Source: Alphaproteobacteria bacterium (GTDB lineage: Bacteria > Myxococcota_A > UBA796 > CAJQPC01). Taken from it: a stretch of DNA of 64,000 nt. Every line of letters starts with the position of its first letter. Position 1 is the first letter of the stretch. The notes beneath the pieces are model-generated. The model saw nothing but the letters and a program-made list of their open reading frames with translations, had not been told where the DNA came from and searched no databases. The position numbers were made by a program, and so were the translations under genes. Positions 43,354-51,908 of this stretch are shown here, one piece after another. The DNA lies in NCBI GenBank assembly GCA_020632795.1, contig JACKEV010000023.1, positions 1 through 64,000 on the forward strand, written 5' to 3'.

Positions 43354-44325
43354 ATGCGCCGCATCCTCCGCAACCTCGCCTTTGCCCTGCTCACCACGGT
43401 GCTCTTCTTCGGGCTGACCGAGGGGGTGCTGCGCTTGGCGTTCCCGATCGCGCGCACGGCCAGCCTGCCCGACGGCATGATCCGGGACCACCTGCGGGCC
43501 ACCGCGTTCCGCTACGACCCGGACCTGTACTGGACCTGGAAGGATCTGCCCGAGCCCGGCCAGCCGCCGCGCGGGGAGATGCAGATCAATGCCTACGGCT
43601 TCCGGCGGGTGAAGCCCATGACCGTGGCGAAGCCGTCGGGGACCTGGCGGGTGTTCACGTTCGGGGACAGCCAGACCCTGGGCGCGGGCGTGGGCCCCGA
43701 GGAGACGTACTCGGCGTTCGCCGAGCAGGCCCTGGGGGAGGACTGGGAGGTCATCAACGCGGGGATCTCGGGCTACCGGACGTTGAACGTCTACCGGCTG
43801 CTGCGGCTGCACGTCGAGCAGTTCCAGCCCGACGTCCTGGTCGTCGACTGCATGCCCTTCGACAGCCCCCGCGACGACGGGCCGCTGGTGGGGCGCTCCC
43901 GGGGGCGCGTGTTCGACCGGATCCGGGGCTTCTTCTTCGAGAGCCACATCTACTACACGCTGCGGCTGCTGACCGGCAAGCTGCGCCCCGACCGCGCCCG
44001 CTGGCTGGACCAGGCCGACCCGGGCATGACCCGCAGCCGCGAGGGCCTGGGCAACCACGACCTCATCGCGGAGTGGGCCGACGCGCGCGGGGTGAAGACG
44101 GTGTTCATGACCTACGCGGTGTCCACGGAGGGCTGGGGCTACGGCTGCCACACCCGGGACGGCGAGCTGCCCGAGGGCTACCCACTGTTCGACGCCTGCG
44201 CGGTGGTGGCCGAGTCCGGGCAGCCCGCCCAGACCCTCTTCCAGGACCGCAACCACCTGACCGTGGCGGGCAACCAACTGGTGGGCGGAGCGCTGGCGGA
44301 CCTGCTGCGGGGCCTCCGCCCTTGA
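43354..44325 (+). CDS. SGNH/GDSL-family hydrolase, membrane-anchored
   Basis: 323 residues. An N-terminal signal anchor (ILRNLAFALLTTVLFFGLTEG) is followed by an SGNH hydrolase domain: block I VFTFGDSQTLGAGVG (catalytic Ser in GDSQ), block II NAGISGYRTLN (oxyanion Gly) and block V DRNHLTVAGN (catalytic Asp-x-x-His). An extended insert lies between the blocks. It would deacetylate or de-esterify a surface glycan or lipid. It is followed by two genes that may form one unit with it. Another SGNH hydrolase occurs at the far end of this window. Confidence 0.82.
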   Translation: MRRILRNLAFALLTTVLFFGLTEGVLRLAFPIARTASLPDGMIRDHLRATAFRYDPDLYWTWKDLPEPGQPPRGEMQINAYGFRRVKPMTVAKPSGTWRVFTFGDSQTLGAGVGPEETYSAFAEQALGEDWEVINAGISGYRTLNVYRLLRLHVEQFQPDVLVVDCMPFDSPRDDGPLVGRSRGRVFDRIRGFFFESHIYYTLRLLTGKLRPDRARWLDQADPGMTRSREGLGNHDLIAEWADARGVKTVFMTYAVSTEGWGYGCHTRDGELPEGYPLFDACAVVAESGQPAQTLFQDRNHLTVAGNQLVGGALADLLRGLRP

Positions 44326-44356
44326 CGATCGCCGCCGCGGTGCCCACACCAGGGGC

Positions 44357-44998
44357 ATGATCCGCGACGACTTCGTGCTCCGCCTCATCCGACAGGCCGC
44401 CCGCTCGGTCGCCCGCGCCCTGGGGCTCGCCCGCCAGCAGGAGCAGCCCGAGGCCTTCGCCACCCTGGAGGACGCCGCCCGGGGGCAGGTGGGCCTGGCC
44501 CTGAGCGTGGCGGACGTGCTGCCCGCGGATCAGGTGCTCGCCCTGCTGAGCGGCACCGAGGGCCTGGACGTGGGCCGGGCGGCGGCGTTCGCGGCCCTGC
44601 TCGGCGCGCGCGCGACCATCGCGCAGGACCAGGGTGACCTGGAGCGCTTCCGGATCTCCGGCGTGCGGGCCCTGGAGCTGTGGGCCGGCGCGGTGGAGGC
44701 CGGCCTGCCCACCGACGACACCGACGTAGGCGCGCGCATGGACGCGCTGGCGCAGGCGTTGGGTCCGGCGCAGCTCGCGCCCCAGGTGCTGGCCGCGCTG
44801 GCCACCTACGCGGCGCGCCAGGGTCGGCTCGCCGACGCCGAGGACTGGCTGGGCGTGATGCTGGATCGCTGCCAGCCCGGCGCGGTCGAGCAGGCCCGCG
44901 CCTTCTATGGCCGGCTCCTGTCCCGCCCCGAGGCCGAGTTGGAGGCCGGCGGGCTGACCCGCGACGAGGTTCGACAGGGGCTCGCGTCGCTGACGTAG
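44357..44998 (+). CDS. Hypothetical helical protein, 213 aa
   Basis: Starts MIRDDFVLRLIRQAARSVAR with AGGGG just upstream, 31 bp after the SGNH stop. No signal peptide. It is entirely helical with Ala/Leu heptad-like spacing (GLDVGRAAAFAALLGARATIA, QVLAALATYAARQGRLADAE), TPR-like in its last third. I do not recognise the family; proteins named DUF6483 have a similar N-terminus, from memory. It is likely cytoplasmic. Confidence 0.65.
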   Translation: MIRDDFVLRLIRQAARSVARALGLARQQEQPEAFATLEDAARGQVGLALSVADVLPADQVLALLSGTEGLDVGRAAAFAALLGARATIAQDQGDLERFRISGVRALELWAGAVEAGLPTDDTDVGARMDALAQALGPAQLAPQVLAALATYAARQGRLADAEDWLGVMLDRCQPGAVEQARAFYGRLLSRPEAELEAGGLTRDEVRQGLASLT

Positions 44999-45008
44999 AC
45001 TGCCCCGC

Positions 45009-46334
45009 ATGGCCGACACCCGCGTCCGCGACGCCGCCGCGATCGGCGCCCTGCTCTTCGGGGCGCACCTGCTGCGCTTCGCGGACACGATGTACGCGGC
45101 GGACGACGCCTGGATCGTCTTCCGGGTCGCCCGCAACTGGCTGGCCACCGGGGTCCCCGCCTTCGACCTGACCCGCCCCGTCGTGGAGGGGGCCACCAGC
45201 CCGATGTGGACCGTGCTGTCCGCCGCCTTCGGTGAAGACCCCATCGGTCCGGCCCGCGTCCTCGGGGGTCTGTTCGGGATCCTGGCGGTGTTCCTGGCCG
45301 CGCGGGCCGCCGGATCGGTGCGGGGTGCGGCCGGGGTGGGCCTGGCCCTGGCGGCTTGCGGGGGGTTGGCCTTCCACGCGGTCAACGGCCTGGAGACGGG
45401 TCTGTGGGTGATGCTGGTGGTGATCGCCGCGCTGGGGCACCGGTCGGCGCTCTTCCTGCTCCCCTGGTGTCGCCCCGAGGGGGTGCTGGTGGGCCTGATC
45501 GCCGCGCGGGACCGGCGGGGGCTGGCGCTGCTCGCGCTGGGCGCGGTGACGGTGGGGGCGTGGCGGTGGTTCCACTTCGGGGCGCTCGTCCCGAACACCT
45601 TCCTGGCCAAGCCCCCGGCTCCGGCGCAGGGCCTGGCGTATGTCGGGGCCTGGGTCGTGGCGCTGGGGGGCGCGCCGGTGCTGGCGCTGTTCACCCGCCG
45701 GTGGCGGTGGATCGCGCTCATCGGGGTGACGGCGGCGGGGGTGGCGTGGTCGGGCGGGGACTGGATGCCGGGGCAGCGGCGGCTGGCGGAGGCGAGCGTG
45801 CTGGTGGCGCTCGCGCTGGGGTCCTCCTTCCGAAAGCCCGGCGTCATCGGCCTCGTCGCGATGATCCTCGGCGGCCTGACGGCGGCCTGGCGGGGCATGG
45901 ATCACGCGGCGTACTACCACGGGGAGCTGGCGGCGGTGGGGGCCCTGGCCGCACAGACCACGGCGATCACCCGCATCGCGGCGTTCGACATCGGCCGGCT
46001 GGGCTGGGTGTTCCCCGGCTCCATCTACGATCTGGCCGGCCTGACCGACGCCCGCCTGGCGAGGCGCCCCGGGGCCCACGGCCAGAAGGGCTGGGACAGC
46101 CCGTACTTCGACCGCCAGTCCCCGGAGCTGGTCCTGCTGACCGGCGCGGGGGACCCGGCGCATCCGGTCTTCATCAACGCCGAGCAGGCCGCCTGGGACG
46201 CCCTCAACGGGCGCGGGGACTACGAGCTGCTGGGGCCGGTGGCGGTGGGGCGGGATCATCTGTTTGTGCTGGTTCGGGAGGACGTGGTGCTGCCGCCGGA
46301 GGTCTGGGCGGGGTGGGAGGAGCGGGTGCGGTGA
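45009..46334 (+). CDS. Polytopic membrane glycosyltransferase-like protein
   Basis: 441 residues, 10 bp after the previous stop. The first membrane helix is followed by a conserved acidic loop (FADTMYAADDAWIVFRVARN), where GT-C/GT39 enzymes put their catalytic Asp pair, and about nine hydrophobic helices follow up to residue 300. WHFGALVPNTF-like (WFHFGALVPNTFLAK) recalls arabinofuranosyl- and mannosyl-transferases of the AftB/GT-C type. The C-terminal 120 residues are periplasmic. It should move a sugar from a polyprenyl phosphate donor to an envelope acceptor; donor and acceptor are unknown. Confidence 0.75.
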   Translation: MADTRVRDAAAIGALLFGAHLLRFADTMYAADDAWIVFRVARNWLATGVPAFDLTRPVVEGATSPMWTVLSAAFGEDPIGPARVLGGLFGILAVFLAARAAGSVRGAAGVGLALAACGGLAFHAVNGLETGLWVMLVVIAALGHRSALFLLPWCRPEGVLVGLIAARDRRGLALLALGAVTVGAWRWFHFGALVPNTFLAKPPAPAQGLAYVGAWVVALGGAPVLALFTRRWRWIALIGVTAAGVAWSGGDWMPGQRRLAEASVLVALALGSSFRKPGVIGLVAMILGGLTAAWRGMDHAAYYHGELAAVGALAAQTTAITRIAAFDIGRLGWVFPGSIYDLAGLTDARLARRPGAHGQKGWDSPYFDRQSPELVLLTGAGDPAHPVFINAEQAAWDALNGRGDYELLGPVAVGRDHLFVLVREDVVLPPEVWAGWEERVR

Positions 46335-46337
46335 GGG

Positions 46338-47033
46338 TCACGCCTCTTCGTCGTCGTCCTCGTCTTCCTCATAGGGACTGTACAGCTCGCAGGCGCGGGC
46401 CATGAGCCCGCGGTCGAGCATGTCCTCGATGGCGCGGACCATGAGGGGCTCCACGACCCGCTCCACGAGGATCGAGTCGATCGTCCAGTGGTAGAGGCCG
46501 CCGTCGCGCTCACCGGTGTGTTTGTCCTTGTCCATGATCCACTGGATGTTGCGGAGCGTGAAGAAGGTGGGGATGTAGCGCTCGCCGGTCTCCAGGGTGA
46601 TGTCCACGTCCAGGTTGACGTCGTCGGGATCCCATGGACGGTACGCGATGATTTTGCAGGTGTAGGCGGGGCGCTGGGCGAGCGGTGAGGACTCCGGGAT
46701 CGCGTCCATGCGCTCAAAGGGTCCCTCCAGACAGCTCGTACACAGCATGTGCCACACCGCTCGGCGGATCCGATCCCGGGTCAGGCGCTCCAGGAAGACC
46801 ATGCGCGGCGCCCAGAAGTAGCGCCCCCCGAGGCAGTCCCCGGTCTCCCGGTCCCGCTCGGTCTGTTGGCGGACGTGCTCCAGGGTGAGGAAGGTCGCGG
46901 CGTAACGGGGGCCGCCGGCGAGCTGGACCTCCACGGGGATGCGACCTGCGACCTCGTCCCAGGGGATGTCGGGGAGGTGGAGGGTGTAGTCGGGCGCGCC
47001 CACCCCCGCGTGGGGGAATGAATCATTGTCCAT
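46338..47033 (-). CDS. Two-domain member of the toxin-array immunity family C
   Basis: 231 residues. Two copies of one domain: about 15-105 (GGPRYAATFLTLEHVRQQTE, VFLERLTRDRIRRAVWHML) and 120-215 (TGERYIPTFFTLRNIQWIMD, ILVERVVEPLMVRAIEDML). Each copy ends in the pattern vERV...M.rAvE.ml, the same as in the shorter genes at 47837, 51909 and 52299, which have DGSFIPL.FYD in place of RYIPTFFTL. The family is not recognised by name, but the array position points to immunity against a toxin. It is the last gene of the array and converges on the glycosyltransferase gene with 3 bp between the stops. Confidence 0.7.
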   Translation of the reverse strand: MDNDSFPHAGVGAPDYTLHLPDIPWDEVAGRIPVEVQLAGGPRYAATFLTLEHVRQQTERDRETGDCLGGRYFWAPRMVFLERLTRDRIRRAVWHMLCTSCLEGPFERMDAIPESSPLAQRPAYTCKIIAYRPWDPDDVNLDVDITLETGERYIPTFFTLRNIQWIMDKDKHTGERDGGLYHWTIDSILVERVVEPLMVRAIEDMLDRGLMARACELYSPYEEDEDDDEEA

Positions 47034-47190
47034 GATGTCTCTCCTCAGGAACGAATCCTCTCATGTCTGTTGTCGTGTTCAGGCCGATGGCCGCCCCTCC
47101 CAGGATCTCCGTGTCCCCACCGAACGACGCCATCCTCTGGCGGGCGGCCTGCTCGGAGCGGTGAACGCACGCGATCAGATCGAGGTCCAT
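47023..47190 (-). CDS. Small ORF, 55 aa, in the immunity array
   Basis: Starts MDLDLIACVHRSEQAARQRM; GGAG lies 7 nt upstream of the ATG. It overlaps the end of the HEAT-like gene by 16 bp and the start of the family C gene by 11 bp, as is common in tightly packed operons. It has a Gly-rich middle (GGDTEILGGAAIGLNTTTD). No family is recognised. It may be a true small gene or a remnant; the ribosome site and overlaps favour translation. Confidence 0.45.
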   Translation of the reverse strand: MDLDLIACVHRSEQAARQRMASFGGDTEILGGAAIGLNTTTDMRGFVPEERHHGQ

Positions 47191-47741
47191 CGGTCGTCTC
47201 CATCCTGTCCGTTGCTCAGCTCCCGAATCCAGAACGCCGCCACCTCCCGCCCCTCGGGCCCCGGCCGGGCCAGGACGTGCTCCCGCAGCGCCGCACGAAT
47301 CCGCTCCGCCAGCTCTGGCGCCAACGACCCGCAGAGCCCCAACAGGTCGATGCTGATGAGCCGCGCCGTCGGATCCCCTCCAGCGAGGTGGCTCATGTAG
47401 AGCGGGTAGCCCCGCACGATCTCCTGCTCCACCGCGGCGACCAGGGCGTGGTAGCCAGCCGGTGGATCCAGCGGCGCCTCGTCCGCCGAGGTCATCTGCT
47501 GGAGCAGCTCCAGCAGGAAGGGCACGCCCCGCCGAGCGCAGCGGGCGAGGCCCAGCACCCCTGCCGCCGCCATCGGCCGTGCGATGGGCTGCAGCACGCC
47601 CTCCACGATGGCCTTGTTCTCCAGCCGCCAGTAGACCGGGTCCAGCGCACTGTGCTGAGGCGCGCGGCAGAGCAGCTCGAGGTCGGCGAGGGTGGCCTCG
47701 TCGGGGTGGTGGGGGTCGGGTGGTGGTCCAGAGGGCGGCAT
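47175..47741 (-). CDS. HEAT-like immunity protein (family D, copy 1)
   Basis: 188 residues. Helical, with the segment VEQEIVRGYPLYMSHLAGGD followed by SIDLLGLCGSLAPELAERI, typical of HEAT-repeat-like proteins associated with polymorphic toxins. It aligns with the gene at 50762-51316 over most of its length (VRGEVARGYPFYMYYLDKGD, CIDLLGLCGYLDLSLAHRI). The N-terminal 20 residues are Pro/Asp rich. Toxin neutralisation is inferred from context. Confidence 0.7.
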   Translation of the reverse strand: MPPSGPPPDPHHPDEATLADLELLCRAPQHSALDPVYWRLENKAIVEGVLQPIARPMAAAGVLGLARCARRGVPFLLELLQQMTSADEAPLDPPAGYHALVAAVEQEIVRGYPLYMSHLAGGDPTARLISIDLLGLCGSLAPELAERIRAALREHVLARPGPEGREVAAFWIRELSNGQDGDDRWTSI

Positions 47742-47836
47742 CGTGGGTATATGTTTGGAATTTGTGGAGGTTCAGGGGTGCCTTCCAGGAACGGTTGGCG
47801 TGCGCGGTGGAGGGCATGTCCCGACTCACTTCCGGC

Positions 47837-48532
47837 TCAGGGTGTCGTCGAAGGCCCATACGGAAAAGGCCCGCTCCCCGCAGGAAATCGCACCAGATGG
47901 TCGAAGTACCCCTCACGACGCAGCCCCTCCACAGCGCGCTCCATCTGCTCGGGCGTCACCCGCTCCACGATGATGAGCGCAGGGTCCGCGAGGTGCTCCG
48001 GTCCGTACTCATCGGCCGATCCGATGTCACAAGAGACGCCGACGGGATCGTAGAAGTAGAGGGGGATGAAGGAGCCATCGGGGAACTCGGCCTGGGCCCA
48101 GGCGCAGTAGCTCCGGGCTTCAGACTCGTAGGCCTCCCGCTCTCCGAAGCCCTCGTCAAAGACGAGCCTCGGCCCGGTGTCGGCCGACCGGTCGCCTGCG
48201 GTTTCGCCGGGCCCTCCAGGAGGAGGCCTCGCCACGACCTCATCGAAGAAGTGCTCCCTGTACATGCCCTCCACCGCGCGCGCCATCCGCTCCCGGGTCA
48301 CGCGAGGGAGGACGACGAGACCGGGGACAGCGAGCCAGGTCTGCCCCCTCTCTGAGCGGGCCTGCATCTCCTGCTCCAGGCGGACGAGGTCGTAGAAGAC
48401 GAGCGGGACGAAGGAGCCGTCGGGGAACTCGGCCTGGGCGAGGTCGCAGAAGCCTCGGGTCTCGCACTCGTGGGCATCTCTCTCTCCAAAGGGGGTGGTG
48501 AAGACGAGCCTGGGTTGTGGGGTCGTGGGCAT
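47837..48532 (-). CDS. Two-domain family C immunity-like protein
   Basis: 231 residues. Two tandem copies of the family C domain: residues about 5-100 (PQPRLVFTTPFGERDAHECE, DGSFVPLVFYDLVRLEQEM, RMARAVEGMYREHFFD) and 125-225 (GPRLVFDEGFGEREAYESE, DGSFIPLYFYDPVGVSCD, QMERAVEGLRREGYFDHLVR). The start at 48532 matches the opening of the single-domain relatives at 51909 and 52299. No signal peptide. Function is inferred as an immunity protein from its place behind the RHS toxin. Confidence 0.7.
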   Translation of the reverse strand: MPTTPQPRLVFTTPFGERDAHECETRGFCDLAQAEFPDGSFVPLVFYDLVRLEQEMQARSERGQTWLAVPGLVVLPRVTRERMARAVEGMYREHFFDEVVARPPPGGPGETAGDRSADTGPRLVFDEGFGEREAYESEARSYCAWAQAEFPDGSFIPLYFYDPVGVSCDIGSADEYGPEHLADPALIIVERVTPEQMERAVEGLRREGYFDHLVRFPAGSGPFPYGPSTTP

Positions 48533-48675
48533 GGTGTCGTCCTGGTATTGGATTGTGGTGAAATGGTTGAACGTGGCCTGGCAAAGTTCAAGGCCGGGCT
48601 GCGGGCGCAGGTGTTCTGGTGACGATGGGTTCGTCCGTCGTGGTTCCTGGTCGTCGTCCTGTGTGGGGACGACTC

Positions 48676-49086
48676 CTAGGTCGGGTGCCCGATGGTCAGG
48701 CTTCGAGCGGTGAGGTCCAACCGGATGGTCTTGAACTCGCCTGAGTCGGTCCACTCGGTGGTCGTGAGCCCGAAGCTCACCGTGAAGCCAACCGCGGCAG
48801 GAGAGACCTCCATATCCTCGATTCGGACCTCTCCACCGACAAACGGGATCTGACAGTACAGATGCTCGATCCCGTCGAAGCGGATCCACCCCGAGCTGAC
48901 GTCATGGGTGACCAGCCCGCTGAAGACATCGTCGACATGGAGCTCGACCCGTCGACGGGCGTAGTCCTGGATCAACCGCTCGATCAGAGCGTCGTGGAAG
49001 CCACCGTACTCGGCGAGCAGCCGGATCGCCGCGTGGTGGTCGGATGCAAGGCGAAGGGTCGGGTTGGTGGTGTGGTCAGGGGGCAT
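48676..49086 (-). CDS. Immunity-array hypothetical protein, 136 aa
   Basis: Starts MPPDHTTNPTLRLASDHHAA at 49086; an upstream in-frame start at 49125 lacks a ribosome site. It is a mixed alpha/beta protein with a beta-strand C-terminal half (VGGEVRIEDMEVSPAAVGF, DSGEFKTIRLDLTARSL). The family is not recognised; no close relative occurs elsewhere in the window. Immunity is inferred from position. Confidence 0.6.
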   Translation of the reverse strand: MPPDHTTNPTLRLASDHHAAIRLLAEYGGFHDALIERLIQDYARRRVELHVDDVFSGLVTHDVSSGWIRFDGIEHLYCQIPFVGGEVRIEDMEVSPAAVGFTVSFGLTTTEWTDSGEFKTIRLDLTARSLTIGHPT

Positions 49087-49204
49087 AGACTTCTCTCGTG
49101 TCGACCTGGTCGAACAGGGAGGCACCTGGGGTGTCTCGGAGTTGGTGGGGTCGGGTGGCCTCCCCCCTTGGTTGTGAATCTGTTGGTCATGATCGTCTTC
49201 TGTC

Positions 49205-49221
49205 GCGGAACAGTGTTCCGC
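49205..49221. other. Palindrome with GAACAGTGTTC core
   Basis: GCGGAACAGTGTTCCGC, a perfect 8-bp inverted repeat around one base, sits between two immunity-array genes. The same core occurs in the terminator at 5652-5688 (GCGAACAGTGTTCG) and, with one change, at 36912. Here there is no T-run, so it may be a hairpin that is not a terminator, or a protein site. Confidence 0.4.
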
Positions 49222-49243
49222 TCACCCGCAGTTCGCGGAGCGC

Positions 49244-49609
49244 TCACGGAACGTCGACCAATCTCGGATCCACCAGATCGGACATGGCGACGCCCTGGGA
49301 CTTGATGAAGTCCTCGGCCTCCTCGGCCGTGCGAAACCGAAAGACGTCGAGTCGACGATAGTCGTCACCAATCTCATAGATCCCCGACTCGTGGACCTCG
49401 CGGTCGAGTTCGATGATGTGGACGCAATACGGAGTGGTCAGATTGCTGGCCTCGTACTTGTATGCGCTGTGTTCGGGACAGTCGTGCAGCACTTCCAGGA
49501 TTCGCATGTTTGGAATGAGTTTCTCTGCGATCAACCAGCCGAGGTACTTCTTGGAGTTGGTGGGGATTCGGATGGCCCCGCCCCAGTCGGAGAGGAATCG
49601 ACGTCGCAT
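49244..49609 (-). CDS. 121-residue immunity-like protein, family A copy 1
   Basis: Starts MRRRFLSDWGGAIRIPTNS with GGAG 8 nt upstream. The core reads YLGWLIAEKL, EVLHDCPEHSAYKY, IIELDREVHESGIYEIGD and DVFRFRTAEEAEDFIKSQG. It shares most of these with the genes at 49688 and 53425 and has the same length (121 residues) as both. The family is not recognised, but the copy that sits 1 bp after the RHS toxin stop is the expected cognate immunity gene, so this is likely to be a paralogous immunity protein. Confidence 0.72.
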   Translation of the reverse strand: MRRRFLSDWGGAIRIPTNSKKYLGWLIAEKLIPNMRILEVLHDCPEHSAYKYEASNLTTPYCVHIIELDREVHESGIYEIGDDYRRLDVFRFRTAEEAEDFIKSQGVAMSDLVDPRLVDVP

Positions 49610-49683
49610 GTCTGGAGCTCCATCGAGAGGGTTGAATGGGTCGGTCCAATTCTTCCAGGATGTTCATACCCGCTGTGGGTCGA

Positions 49684-50095
49684 GGGACTACGGAACGTCG
49701 ACCACTCTGGGATCGACCAGATCGGACATGGCGACGCCCTGGGCCGTGATGAAGTCCTCGGCCTCCTCGGCCGTACGAAACCGAAAGACGTCGAGTCGGC
49801 GATAGTCGTCACCGGTTTCATAGACCCCCGACTCGTGGACCTCGCGGTCGAGTTCGATGATGCGGACGCGATACGGGGTGGTCAGTTTGCTGGTCTCAGC
49901 TTTGTAGGCGCGATGCTCGGGGCAGTCGTGCAGTACTTCCAGGGTTCGCATGTTTGGAACCAGTTTCTCTGCGATCAGCCAGCCGAGGTACTTCTCGGAG
50001 TTGGTGGGGATTCGGATGGCCCCGCCCCAGTCGGAGAGGAATCGACGTCGCATCTCTGAAGCTCCATCGAGAGGGTTGAAGGGTGCTGTCCAATT
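49684..50095 (-). repeat. Near-identical direct duplicate of 49240-49640
   Basis: The two family A genes and about 40 bp on each side are repeated in tandem with long identical runs (for example AAACCGAAAGACGTCGAGTC in both). The flank after the stop (ACGGAACGTCGACCA) and the flank before the start (AAGCTCCATCGAGAGGGTTGA) are also copied. This is a recent tandem duplication that includes the ribosome site and downstream spacer. Confidence 0.75.
49688..50053 (-). CDS. 121-residue immunity-like protein, family A copy 2
   Basis: Starts MRRRFLSDWGGAIRIPTNSE, with GGAG CTTCAGAG before the ATG as in copy 1. It differs from copy 1 at scattered positions (for instance YLGWLIAEKLVPNMRTLEVL, HRAYKAETSKLTTPYRV, VHESGVYETGDDYR). 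The differences fall in the central region, which may carry toxin specificity. Immunity function is inferred. Confidence 0.72.
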   Translation of the reverse strand: MRRRFLSDWGGAIRIPTNSEKYLGWLIAEKLVPNMRTLEVLHDCPEHRAYKAETSKLTTPYRVRIIELDREVHESGVYETGDDYRRLDVFRFRTAEEAEDFITAQGVAMSDLVDPRVVDVP

Positions 50096-50144
50096 GGACG
50101 TGCGGCAGGTGGTCGCGAAGGTGGGTCGTCTCCCTGTGGCCCGA

Positions 50145-50576
50145 CTACGCTTTCTCACCGCTCTTGGAGTTCATGCAGGCTCTGAGGTGGGTAGCCGCAG
50201 GTTCAAAGGCGTTGTCGATGAGCGCTTGGGCTGACTCGATCCAGGCGTCGACGGAAGCCAGGTCGACGTCGTCGTTCTGCCATGTGTAAGGCTTCACCTC
50301 CATCAGGGTTCCACCGGTTCCTGTGCAGAGGTCTGCGTTGAGAGAGTGGTTGTGGCCATCTGTCCAGATGCTCACACACAAAACCAACAACTCGTCACCA
50401 TCAGAGTGATCTTCACAGACACTGATGTATGCGTAGAGAGGATATGCTCGCATGCCGTTCTCGGAGTTGACCACGAGGAGCCTCGGAAACGCGCCAACAA
50501 GATGATGTTCGAGCGCTTCTATGGGTTCTTTCAATGCGACCAGCAGTCGCTGTGAGATCGATTCTATGAAGTTCAT
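50145..50576 (-). CDS. Immunity-array hypothetical protein, 143 aa
   Basis: Starts MNFIESISQRLLVALKEPIE. The N-terminal helices lead into a beta-rich middle (YPLYAYISVCEDHSDGDELL, VLCVSIWTDGHNHSLNADL). No family is recognised. Base composition is distinctly less GC-rich than the core genes. Immunity function is inferred from position. Confidence 0.6.
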   Translation of the reverse strand: MNFIESISQRLLVALKEPIEALEHHLVGAFPRLLVVNSENGMRAYPLYAYISVCEDHSDGDELLVLCVSIWTDGHNHSLNADLCTGTGGTLMEVKPYTWQNDDVDLASVDAWIESAQALIDNAFEPAATHLRACMNSKSGEKA

Positions 50577-50761
50577 CTGGATCTCGTTTCCTGGCCAATG
50601 CTGGTGTCCTGGACCATCTTGCGCTGGTTTGCCTGTATGCTATCAGCGTTGCATCTGAGCCACACGGGGCTGAAGACTGAACGATCAGGTTTGACAAATC
50701 AAACGCCCACAAGGCCTTGGGTACTCCCTTGAACGTAGGAGTTTACGGAACTCGAATTCCC

Positions 50762-51316
50762 TCAAACGCCCTCGGTGTTCTGAAGAGATTCAAGATCTTC
50801 CAGCCATACTGAGACCAACTTCTTCGAAAACGGATCTTGACTGAGAACTATATGCCTTCGCAGTGCAAAGCAAATCCTATGGGCCAGGGACAAATCCAGA
50901 TAGCCACACAAGCCCAGGAGATCGATGCATGTTCTTTGGGAGTCCAGATCGCCCTTATCGAGGTAGTACATATAGAAAGGATATCCCCGCGCCACCTCCC
51001 CTCGAACGCGCTGAACCAACTCCAGATACTCTGGAGTGACATCGGGGTCGTCATCCTGCACTGCCGTGATTTCAAAGAGCAGATCGAGCAACTTAGGCAG
51101 CCCTGTCTCAGCAACGTCCACCAAGTTCAAGATGCCAACGATCGCAACAGGAACGGCGACAGCCTGCAACTCTCCGTCTGGTATCGCCAGCTTCTCCAGG
51201 AACCTGTACGAGTCCTCCACTCTCTGAGCATCAAGAGAACTACACAGTTCGTTGATCATGACCTCGATGCTGTTGTTTCCATATTGGCTCCAATCCACGA
51301 ATCGATGATCTGGCAT
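50762..51316 (-). CDS. HEAT-like immunity protein (family D, copy 2)
   Basis: 184 residues. The ATG at 51316 has a perfect AGGAGG 6 nt upstream. Helical repeats (VAIVGILNLVDVAETGLPKL, LLDLLFEITAVQDDD) lead to the same VARGYPFYMYYLDKGD/IDLLGLCGYL block seen in the gene at 47175. It is less GC-rich. Proteins of this type are common in the immunity arrays of deltaproteobacterial RHS loci. Function is inferred. Confidence 0.72.
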   Translation of the reverse strand: MPDHRFVDWSQYGNNSIEVMINELCSSLDAQRVEDSYRFLEKLAIPDGELQAVAVPVAIVGILNLVDVAETGLPKLLDLLFEITAVQDDDPDVTPEYLELVQRVRGEVARGYPFYMYYLDKGDLDSQRTCIDLLGLCGYLDLSLAHRICFALRRHIVLSQDPFSKKLVSVWLEDLESLQNTEGV

Positions 51317-51380
51317 GGTGAACCTCCTATCTATTGGGCCTGTACGGGGCGACAGGTGGTTTCGGTGATATGCACAGGAT

Positions 51381-51842
51381 TTATTCGGTTCCGATGAACT
51401 CTCCCAACCTGCCCAGCACAAGAGCGGAGATGGCCTCCTCAATGCTCCGCCCGATGAGAAAGGCCTCATCCATCGCAGAGAGCACACGACCATCCTCTGC
51501 GATGAGCAGGAAGGCTTCTCCGGCCTCCGCTTCTCCGATGGGACACAGGCGTGTCCCCAGCGCTCTCTCAAACTCGGCAAATCTGTCCGATTCGCCCACC
51601 GCGACAGTGGGATCGAAACAGAAGCTCCGTCGAGCGACAGTCTCGCCTGGCCCATCCTGTTCAAAGGAAAGGCCTCCGAACTCAAGCAGCACCGTGCGGG
51701 CGTTGGCGTGGAGCGAAAACTCGCCAGCGGAGAAGTACTCTCGTTCCCATTGATCAACCAGTTCCTTGGCAGAGCGACCGGGTGTCCAACCGGCCTGGAG
51801 GAGGGTGGTGAGGATGGAGGTTGTCGAAGACGCTGGTTTCAT
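51381..51842 (-). CDS. SUKH-3-like immunity protein (family B, copy 1)
   Basis: 153 residues from the ATG at 51842; a TTG 30 bp upstream is less likely. The SUKH-3 pattern is plain: LLQAGWTPGR, LEFGGLSF, RSFCFDPTVAVGE, FERALGTRLCPIGEAEAGEA, IAEDGRVL and SIEEAISALVLGRLGEF. SUKH domains are a large family of immunity proteins against nuclease and other polymorphic toxins. A close copy lies at 52841-53326. Confidence 0.78.
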   Translation of the reverse strand: MKPASSTTSILTTLLQAGWTPGRSAKELVDQWEREYFSAGEFSLHANARTVLLEFGGLSFEQDGPGETVARRSFCFDPTVAVGESDRFAEFERALGTRLCPIGEAEAGEAFLLIAEDGRVLSAMDEAFLIGRSIEEAISALVLGRLGEFIGTE

Positions 51843-51908
51843 CAGGTTGGTTTCCTTTCCTGAGCCGGTCAAGTGTTCAAATCGTCCGGTAGCAGGAGCT
51901 CACTTCCG

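Noticed and set aside
49205..49221. GAACAGTGTTC as a LexA/SOS box
   Set aside because: The Gram-positive-type box needs four bases between GAAC and GTTC; here there are three, and there is no SOS gene nearby.
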